Assembly: GCA_016714685.1 (NCBI GenBank)
Contig: JADKCH010000035.1
Coordinates: forward strand, 1 to 64,000
Length of the DNA stretch: 64,000 nucleotides
From: Candidatus Geothrix odensensis
GTDB lineage: Bacteria; Acidobacteriota; Holophagae; Holophagales; Holophagaceae
Direction of reading: 5' to 3'
Positions 58,242 to 64,000 of this stretch are shown in pieces (within the stretch, counting starts at the first letter, position 1; every line of letters starts with the position of its first letter). The notes beneath the pieces were generated by a model that worked only from the letters and a program-made list of their open reading frames with translations, did no database searches and was not told the DNA's origin. The position numbers and the translations under genes were made by a program.

Positions 58242-59860
58242 GCACGCATGCATCCAAGGCACAGCCGAGCTACCTGGTGGATACCGGGACTCGGACGGGC
58301 CTCATGGCCTGGCTGACCACCACGGACCACAAGCGCATCGGCCTGCTCTACCTGTACTCGATGATCACGTTCTTCTTCGTGGGCGTCGGCGTCGCCTTCG
58401 TCATGCGCCTGGTGCAGCTGACCACGTTCCAGCACCTGATCACCGCCCAGACCTACAACGCCCTGTTCACGCTCCACGGCGTGATCATGATCTTCCTGTT
58501 CGTGATTCCGGGTCTGCCGGCCGTCTTCGGGAATTTCTTCCTGCCCATCCTCATCGGCGCCAAGGACGTGTCCTTCCCCCGCCTCAACCTGGCGTCCTGG
58601 TACTTCTTCATGGCCGGCGCCATCCTGGCGATCCTCTCCCTGTTCACGGGAGGAGGGGCACCGGACACCGGCTGGACCTTCTACGCCCCCTTCAGCCTGA
58701 AGACCGGCACCAACGTGAGCCTGGCGGTCTTCGCCGCCTTCATCCTGGGCTTCTCCTCCATGCTCACGGGCATCAACTTCATCACCACCATCCATCGCCT
58801 GCGGGCGCCCGGCATGCAGTGGTTCCGGATGCCCCTGATGTGCTGGGCGCTTTATTCCACCTCGTGGATTCAGCTTCTGGCCACCCCCATCCTGGCCATC
58901 ACCCTGGTGCTGGTCATCCTGGAGCGGTTCTTCGGTATCGGGATCTTCGATCCGACCAAGGGCGGCGATCCCCTGCTCTACCAGCACCTCTTCTGGATCT
59001 ACTCGCATCCGGCGGTCTACATCATGATCCTGCCCGCCATGGGCGCCATTTCCGAAATCATCCCCACCTTCACCAAGCGCCCCATCTTCGGCTACAAGGC
59101 CATCGCCTTCAGCTCCATGTCCATCGCCGCCGTGGGCAGCCTGGTCTGGGCCCACCACATGTTCACCTCGGGCATGAGCGGCATGGCCCTCATGCTCTTC
59201 TCGCTGCTGACGATGGTTGTGGCCGTCCCCAGCGCCATCAAGGTCTTCAACTGGGTGAGCACCCTCTACAAGGGGAGCATCGATTTCCAGCCCCCCCTCC
59301 TCTTCGCCCTGACCTTCATCTTCCTCTTCTGCATCGGCGGCCTCACCGGCGTCATGCAGGGGGCCCTGGCCATCAATGTGCACATCCACGACACCTATTT
59401 CATCGTGGGGCATTTCCACTATGTGATGTTCGGCGGTACCGGCATGGCCCTCTTCGCGGCGCTGCTGTACTGGTTCCCGAAGATGTGGGGGAAGATGTAC
59501 TCCAAGAAGGCCATCTACGCCTCCTGGTTCCCCATGTTCATCGGCTTCAACATGCTGTATTTCGGCATGATGATCCTGGGCATGATGGGCATGCCCCGCC
59601 GTTACTACGTGCATCTGCCCCAGTTCCACACCATGCATGTGGTGGCCACGGTGGGCAGCTGGCTGCTCATCCTCGGCCTCCTGATGTTCTTCGGAGCCCT
59701 GCTCTACGCCATCTTCAAGGGCGAGAAGGCCGAGGACAATCCCTGGGGCGGCGTCACGCTGGAATGGACCATCCCCAGCCCGCCGCCACTTGAGAACTTC
59801 GAAGAAATCCCCACCGTCACCCACGGCCCCTACCACTTTGAGCAGCAGGAGTCCAAATGA
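58238..59860 (+). CDS. ctaD: Cytochrome c oxidase subunit I, A2-type
   Basis: The 540-aa catalytic subunit. Heme and CuB ligand regions: LFTLHGVIMIFLFVIPGLPA, FWIYSHPAVYIMILPAMGAI with the Tyr-Ser of the YSHP motif, WAHHMFTSGM (CuB His pair), HDTYFIVGHFHYVMFGGTG. In A1-type oxidases the helix VI motif is HPEVY with the D-channel Glu; here it is HPAVY with YS before it, the A2-type pattern. Coupled to sco and to subunit III by 4-bp overlaps. Confidence 0.96.
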   Translation: MSTHASKAQPSYLVDTGTRTGLMAWLTTTDHKRIGLLYLYSMITFFFVGVGVAFVMRLVQLTTFQHLITAQTYNALFTLHGVIMIFLFVIPGLPAVFGNFFLPILIGAKDVSFPRLNLASWYFFMAGAILAILSLFTGGGAPDTGWTFYAPFSLKTGTNVSLAVFAAFILGFSSMLTGINFITTIHRLRAPGMQWFRMPLMCWALYSTSWIQLLATPILAITLVLVILERFFGIGIFDPTKGGDPLLYQHLFWIYSHPAVYIMILPAMGAISEIIPTFTKRPIFGYKAIAFSSMSIAAVGSLVWAHHMFTSGMSGMALMLFSLLTMVVAVPSAIKVFNWVSTLYKGSIDFQPPLLFALTFIFLFCIGGLTGVMQGALAINVHIHDTYFIVGHFHYVMFGGTGMALFAALLYWFPKMWGKMYSKKAIYASWFPMFIGFNMLYFGMMILGMMGMPRRYYVHLPQFHTMHVVATVGSWLLILGLLMFFGALLYAIFKGEKAEDNPWGGVTLEWTIPSPPPLENFEEIPTVTHGPYHFEQQESK

Positions 59861-60459
59861 GCGGCCACGTTCATCGCGATGACTTCGGCGCGCGCCTGGG
59901 CATGTGGCTGTTCCTGGTCACCGAGATGGTGCTCTTCGGCGGGCTGTTCATCGGCTATTCCTACATGCGCTACCGCTACCCGGCCGAGTTCCACCATGGC
60001 GGCAGCGAGCTGAACGCCACGCTGGGCATCATCAACACCCTGGTCCTGCTCACGAGCAGCCTCACGGTGGTGCTGGCCATCGTAGCGGTGCAGCGGGCCG
60101 AGAAGAAACGCGCCCTGGCCTTCCTGGGGACGACCCTGGGCCTGGGCCTCGTCTTCCTGGTCATCAAGGGTTTCGAGTGGTCCGCGAAATTCCATCACGG
60201 GCTGTATCCCAACTCCCACCACCTGTCGACCCTGCCTCCAGGCGAGCAGGTCTTCTACGGCCTCTATTTCACGATGACGGGCCTGCATGGCCTCCACGTC
60301 ATCGCCGGGCTCTCGGTCCTCGGGGTCATGTTCTGGTGGGTCGCCACGGATCGCATTCGCCAGGATCGCTATGTCCACCTTGAGAATGGGGGCCTCTACT
60401 GGCACCTGGTGGACGTGATCTGGATCTTCCTCCTCCCGCTGTTCTACCTGGCCGCTTGA
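59857..60459 (+). CDS. ctaE: Cytochrome c oxidase subunit III
   Basis: 200 aa, five helices, the short form without the first two helices. Features: FGARLGMWLFLVTEMVLFGG with the conserved Glu, FIGYSYMRYRYPAEFHHGGS, GLYFTMTGLHGLHVIAGLSV and the end GGLYWHLVDVIWIFLLPLFY. A structural subunit of the oxidase. Confidence 0.95.
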   Translation: MSGHVHRDDFGARLGMWLFLVTEMVLFGGLFIGYSYMRYRYPAEFHHGGSELNATLGIINTLVLLTSSLTVVLAIVAVQRAEKKRALAFLGTTLGLGLVFLVIKGFEWSAKFHHGLYPNSHHLSTLPPGEQVFYGLYFTMTGLHGLHVIAGLSVLGVMFWWVATDRIRQDRYVHLENGGLYWHLVDVIWIFLLPLFYLAA

Positions 60460-60548
60460 TATCCTCCGGGGGTCCTGCGCTTTGCGCACACCCCCGGAGC
60501 CCCCACCTCGCCTCCAGCCAAGCTGGCGGCTCGGTCGAGGAACCCCCC

Positions 60549-60848
60549 ATGACTGAACACACCGAACACACTGCCGAGCATGCCGAGCACGCTGGCTACG
60601 GCACCTTCATCAAGATCTGGGTGATCCTGGTGGTCCTCACGGGCTGCCTGGTGGGGGTCAGCCACCTCGGGCAGACCGCCGCCGTCTGGGGCCTGCTCAC
60701 CTTGACCCCGCTCAAGGCCGGGCTGGTCTTCTACTACTTCATGCACCTGAAGTACGAGGGGCCGTTGTTCAAGGTCGTGGTCCTGGTGACCCTGGGCACG
60801 CTCCTGATCTTCTTCGCCCTGTTGTTCTCTGACGTCGCTTTCCGCTGA
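60549..60848 (+). CDS. ctaF: Cytochrome c oxidase subunit IV, prokaryotic type
   Basis: 99 aa with a His/Glu-rich N-terminus (MTEHTEHTAEHAEHAGYGTF) and three helices (WVILVVLTGCLVGVSHLGQT; FYYFMHLKYEGPLF; LVTLGTLLIFFALLFSDVAF). The pattern of three helices with an FxxMHLK-like loop is that of COX4_pro/caa3 subunit IV. ATG at 60549, after an 89-bp gap behind ctaE. Confidence 0.88.
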   Translation: MTEHTEHTAEHAEHAGYGTFIKIWVILVVLTGCLVGVSHLGQTAAVWGLLTLTPLKAGLVFYYFMHLKYEGPLFKVVVLVTLGTLLIFFALLFSDVAFR

Positions 60849-60855
60849 GGCTCCC

Positions 60856-61812
60856 ATGGACTGGATGAACCAAGCCGCCGTATCGGCCCAGAAGTCCGAC
60901 GCGGTCTTCTTCTACGTGTTCGGGCTGTCGGTGGTCTTCCTGATCGGCATCACGGCGCTGATGATCTACTTCGTGGTGCGCTACAGCAAGAAGCGCAACC
61001 CGGTGGCCTCGCAGATCGACGGCCACGTGGGCCTGGAGGTCGTCTGGACCGTCATCCCCCTCGTGCTGTTCCTGTCGATCTTCTACTACGGCTGGACCAA
61101 CTACGAGTACATGAACCAGGCGCCCCGGGATGCCATGGCCGTGAAGGTGACCGCCCGCCAGTGGAGCTGGTCCTTCGAGTACCCCAATGGCAAGCAGAGC
61201 AAGGTGCTGTTCGCCCCCATCGGCAAACCCATGAAGATGGAGGTCCGCAGCGCCGACGTGGTCCACGGGTTCTACGTGCCCTCCTTCCGCATCAAGATCG
61301 ACGCCGTGCCCAGCCGCACCAATTCCACCTGGTTCCAGGCCACCAAGGTGGGCTCGTACGACATCCAGTGCACGGTGATCTGCGGGGTGGACCACAGCCT
61401 CATGCTGAGCAAGGTCATCGTGGTGCCCGAGGAGGAGTTCAAGGCGTGGTACTTCGGTGGCGAGGACGCCCCCGAGCCTGGCAAGAGCTTCCGCGCCTCG
61501 GAAGCCCACCCCGACCTCAAGGACCTCCCCCAGGGCCTGGCCGTGCTGACCGCCAAGGGCTGCCTCGCCTGCCACTCCGTGGATGGCAAGCCCAAGGTCG
61601 GCCCCACCCTGAAGGCCCTCTACGGGCGCGATGAGCAGATCCTCATGGCGGGAACCATGAAGGTCATCCAGGTGGATGACGCCTACCTGCGCCGCTCCAT
61701 CACGCACCCCATGGATCAGGTAGTGCGGGGCTACCCGAACGCCATGCCCAAAACCCAGCTCACCGAGCAGGAGCTGAACGAGGTCGTCCGCTACATCAAG
61801 ACCTTGAACTAG
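60856..61812 (+). CDS. ctaC: Cytochrome c oxidase subunit II with fused cytochrome c (caa3 type)
   Basis: 318 aa. Two N-terminal helices, then the cupredoxin domain with the CuA site IQCTVICGVDHSLM (CxxxCxxxHxxM) and the upstream His in DVVHGFYVPSF. A C-terminal cytochrome c domain has the heme site GCLACHSVDGKPKVGPTLKA and an axial Met in NAMPKTQLTEQELN. It accepts electrons from ACIII-linked cytochromes. Subunit II usually leads such operons; here it follows subunits I, III and IV. Confidence 0.96.
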   Translation: MDWMNQAAVSAQKSDAVFFYVFGLSVVFLIGITALMIYFVVRYSKKRNPVASQIDGHVGLEVVWTVIPLVLFLSIFYYGWTNYEYMNQAPRDAMAVKVTARQWSWSFEYPNGKQSKVLFAPIGKPMKMEVRSADVVHGFYVPSFRIKIDAVPSRTNSTWFQATKVGSYDIQCTVICGVDHSLMLSKVIVVPEEEFKAWYFGGEDAPEPGKSFRASEAHPDLKDLPQGLAVLTAKGCLACHSVDGKPKVGPTLKALYGRDEQILMAGTMKVIQVDDAYLRRSITHPMDQVVRGYPNAMPKTQLTEQELNEVVRYIKTLN

Positions 61813-61822
61813 GAGCCTACTC

Positions 61823-62716
61823 TTGAGCGTGGCCGCCCTTTCCGCCCCGAAATCCCACCCGGTCTCGACCTTCCTGGAGCTGACCAAGCTCCGGATCTCG
61901 GGCGCCTCCACCTTCACGGCGGCGGCGGGCTACGTGGCCTTCCTCCGCGGCGCGGACCTGGGCCTGGTGACGACGCTGCTGGGCATCCTGCTGCTGGCCA
62001 TGGGCAGCAGCGCCTTGAACGAAGTGCAGGAGCACCGCTTCGACGCCCTGATGCCCCGCACGGCGAACCGGCCCATCCCCCGGGGGGACCTGTCCCCGGC
62101 CCAGGCCGCGGTCATCGCCACGGTGATGGCCGTCTGCGGCTTCCTGGTGCTGTGGCTTGCGCACAACCTGACTTCGGCCCTCCTCGGCGCCCTGGCCCTG
62201 GGCTGGTACAACGGCTTCTACACGCCCCTGAAGCGCGTCAGCGCCTTTGCCGTGGTGCCGGGCTCCCTCATCGGCGCCCTGCCTCCCGCCATCGGCTGGA
62301 CCGCGGCCGGCGGCAGCGTGGCCGATCCCTCGGTGCTGGCCCTCGCCTTCGTCTTCTTCATCTGGCAGGTGCCCCATTTCTGGCTGCTCGTGGGCCTCCA
62401 CGCCGAGGGCTATGAGGAGGCCGGCTATCCCACCCTGGTGAGCGTTTTCGGGCGCCCCCGCCTCTCGCGCCTCACTTTCACCTGGACCTGCGGCACCGCC
62501 GCCGCCTGCGGCCTGCTGCCCATGTTCCGGGTGCTGGTGTCCTGGCCTGCAGAGGTGATGCTGGGCCTCGGCGCGGTCTGGCTCATCGCTGGTTCCCTGC
62601 CTCTGCTAAGGCCGGGCCAGGATGCCGCCCTCTACCGGCGCGTCTTCATGAACATCAACCTCTTCGCCCTGGTGCTCACCGCCGCCGTCATCCTGGATCC
62701 GTTCTTCGCGCGATAG
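61823..62716 (+). CDS. ctaB: Protoheme IX farnesyltransferase (heme O synthase)
   Basis: Makes heme O from heme b, a step to heme A for the oxidase above. 297 aa, UbiA-type membrane prenyltransferase with NEVQEHRFDALMPRTANRPI (first Asp motif, NxxxDxxxD-like) and later YNGFYTPLKRVSAFAVVPGS and WQVPHFWLL, hallmarks of CyoE/CtaB. Start TTG 61823 or GTG 61829. The heme A synthase CtaA is not in the window. Last gene of the operon. Confidence 0.94.
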   Translation: MSVAALSAPKSHPVSTFLELTKLRISGASTFTAAAGYVAFLRGADLGLVTTLLGILLLAMGSSALNEVQEHRFDALMPRTANRPIPRGDLSPAQAAVIATVMAVCGFLVLWLAHNLTSALLGALALGWYNGFYTPLKRVSAFAVVPGSLIGALPPAIGWTAAGGSVADPSVLALAFVFFIWQVPHFWLLVGLHAEGYEEAGYPTLVSVFGRPRLSRLTFTWTCGTAAACGLLPMFRVLVSWPAEVMLGLGAVWLIAGSLPLLRPGQDAALYRRVFMNINLFALVLTAAVILDPFFAR

Positions 62717-62819
62717 GCCCCCAATCGCGGGAAATGGATATTGCCTGGGCTTCGCAGCCGGCTTCTCGGTGGGTCGCAGGTTGTCGTAGTGGTGGGACGA
62801 AAGACCTGTCCAGCCGGGA

Positions 62820-63266
62820 TCAATGGAAATCGACGCCGTCCGATAACTCGTTGCGATCCTTTGCCCCGGCCGAGGGGAAGTGCGTGGCCAGGCGGTCTCC
62901 CACCATCTGGATCACCTCCACCAGGCCTTCCGTGTAGGCCCCCTTGTGAAATTGGGATGAGAGGCAGGCTGACGCGTCGTTCCAGAAATCCTGTCCGACC
63001 TTGGCATGAATGCCTGTGTCCCCGAGGATGGCGAAGCGCTTCCGGCTGGGCACCAGAAAGATGAGCACGCTGTTGCGATCGGCGGTCTGCTCCATGCCTA
63101 GCCGGTGGAAGACCTTGCTCGCGGCCTTTTCCACATCCCCCCAGAAGAAGCGCGCCACCGAGACCCGGATCTCGCCGGAAGTGACGCCCTCCGCCTGGCG
63201 GATGGCTTCCTCCACCCGCGCCTCGTCCACGCATTTCCTCAGGCTCCCGCGGCTCATGCCCAGCAT
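62820..63266 (-). CDS. TPM domain protein
   Basis: About 148 aa starting MLGMSRGSLRKCVDEARVEE at 63266 (an ATG at 63257 is also possible; the frame is open to 63362). The TPM/YgcG-like fold shows AIRQAEGVTSGEIRVSVA, NSVLIFLVPSRKRFAILGDT, GIHAKVGQDFWN and GLVEVIQMVGDRLATHFP. It lacks signal peptide and membrane helices, unlike its neighbour, and lies 16 bp downstream of it. The function is unknown; TPM proteins are often beside lemA. Confidence 0.85.
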   Translation of the reverse strand: MLGMSRGSLRKCVDEARVEEAIRQAEGVTSGEIRVSVARFFWGDVEKAASKVFHRLGMEQTADRNSVLIFLVPSRKRFAILGDTGIHAKVGQDFWNDASACLSSQFHKGAYTEGLVEVIQMVGDRLATHFPSAGAKDRNELSDGVDFH

Positions 63267-63282
63267 GCGGTCCCTCCGTTCT

Positions 63283-64000
63283 TCACCATGATCCCGAAGC
63301 TCCTCCGCCACCGGAGCGCCCCCCACCCCCGGACCAGCCACCTCCGCCGCCGCTTCCGCCACCGCGGCCCCCGGACAGGATATTGAACAGCAACCAGATG
63401 GCCATGCCCGGGTGGGTGATGGCCAGCCCTAGGAGGGCCAGTCCCAGGACCGCGAGGAGGATCTTGCCCCCCAGCCCGATGGGTTGGCCGCTCCGGCGGC
63501 CTTGAGTCTGGGGTTCCCGGGCGGAGGCATCGCCGCCCACGACCTTCAGGATGCGGTTCACACCTTCATTCAGGGGCCCCGTCGGCGTCGCCCGCTTTCA
63601 GGCGGGGCAGGATGGTTTCCCGGATGATCTGGGAAGCCAGGATGTCGGGCATCTGGCCTTCCAGTCCGTAGCCCACTTCCAGGCGGACCTTCTGATCCCC
63701 GGTGAAGACGAACAGCACCAGGCCATCGTCCAGGCCCTTACGGCCCACCTTCCAAGCGGCGAAGGCCCGCACGGTCCAGTCTTCCAGAGGATCTCCGCCG
63801 GTGCCCTCCCCGATCCACACCAGGACCTGGTGCCCAGTGCCCGCCTGGTAGGCCCTCAGGCGCTGGTCCAGGGTGTCCTTCATCGATGGCGATAGGAGGC
63901 TTGATCCGTCCGTCACCCAACGCACGGGCGGAGGCGGTGTCGCGGCTTGGGCCCCCAGGTAGAGCCCACCCCAGAGACTCGCGAGCAGACCGATCAGGAC
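63283..64000 (-). CDS. YgcG family TPM domain membrane protein (frameshifted, 5' end outside window)
   Basis: The readable part starts inside a signal peptide (LIGLLASLWGGLYLGAQAAT), followed by the TPM domain: LSPSMKDTLDQRLRAYQAGT, GHQVLVWIGEGTGGDPLEDW, VRAFAAWKVGRKGLDDGLVL and KVRLEVGYGLEGQMPDILAS. An indel near 63575 separates it from MNRILKVVGGD and a membrane helix (ILLAVLGLALLGLAITHPGM). It ends in a Gly/Ser-rich tail (GGGSGGGGGWSGGGGRSGGG), as common for this family. The start codon lies beyond 64000. Confidence 0.87.

Overview
This GC-rich window encodes a Gram-negative bacterium (Lnt, Lol-type exporter genes, TonB-dependent receptor) with a dcw-type division cluster, glycogen metabolism, an alternative complex III (ACIII) and a heme-copper oxidase. 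From gene content and style I infer an acidobacterium of the Holophaga/Geothrix type; this is an inference and no rRNA gene is present to test it. No tRNA, rRNA, CRISPR array, insertion sequence or prophage was recognised.

Layout. 1-13 kb: genes for a TonB-dependent receptor and an Ig-like lipoprotein (minus), a pilin-like protein, a DUF4149-like membrane protein, HflX, a PilZ protein, LolC/LolD-like transporter parts, RuvX/YqgF, a GMC-type oxidoreductase and a DNA alkyl-cysteine methyltransferase. Nearly all are broken by small indels. 13-19 kb: a CocE-type hydrolase, then murB-ftsQ-ftsA-ftsZ. 19-35 kb: a glycogen locus (bifunctional debranching enzyme, GlgB, GlgP, then on the minus strand GlgC-GlgA-Pgi) with an Rrf2 regulator, a GAF protein and an HDOD protein embedded. 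A 354-bp almost pure G tract lies between the HDOD gene and pgi. 35-39 kb: a small two-gene plus-strand island with a degenerate nucleotidyltransferase, then an N-degron operon clpS-clpA-aat. 39-42 kb: an unknown anchored protein, an ECF sigma/anti-sigma pair and a PqqD-like protein. 42-49 kb: OPT transporter, patatin-like lipoprotein, SpoU methyltransferase, Lnt, GNAT, Maf. 49-63 kb: one long respiratory operon, actA-orf-actB-actC-actDE-actF-cytochrome c-sco-ctaD-ctaE-ctaF-ctaC-ctaB. 62.8-64 kb: two TPM-domain genes, the second leaving the window.

How the genes work together. GlgC makes ADP-glucose, GlgA and GlgB build branched glucan, GlgP and the debranching enzyme degrade it, and Pgi links to glycolysis; the GAF, HDOD and Rrf2 genes are candidate regulators. 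In the respiratory operon ACIII should oxidise quinol and pass electrons through c-type cytochromes to a caa3-type oxidase, with Sco for CuA assembly and CtaB for heme O synthesis. Aat adds Leu/Phe to N-termini, ClpS recognises them and ClpA unfolds the substrate; clpP is not in the window.

Quality caution. Frameshifts occur in genes that should be essential or housekeeping (murB, ftsQ, ftsA, hflX), and clpA carries two compensating shifts. I read most of these as sequence or assembly errors, not gene death. Boundaries of broken genes are approximate.
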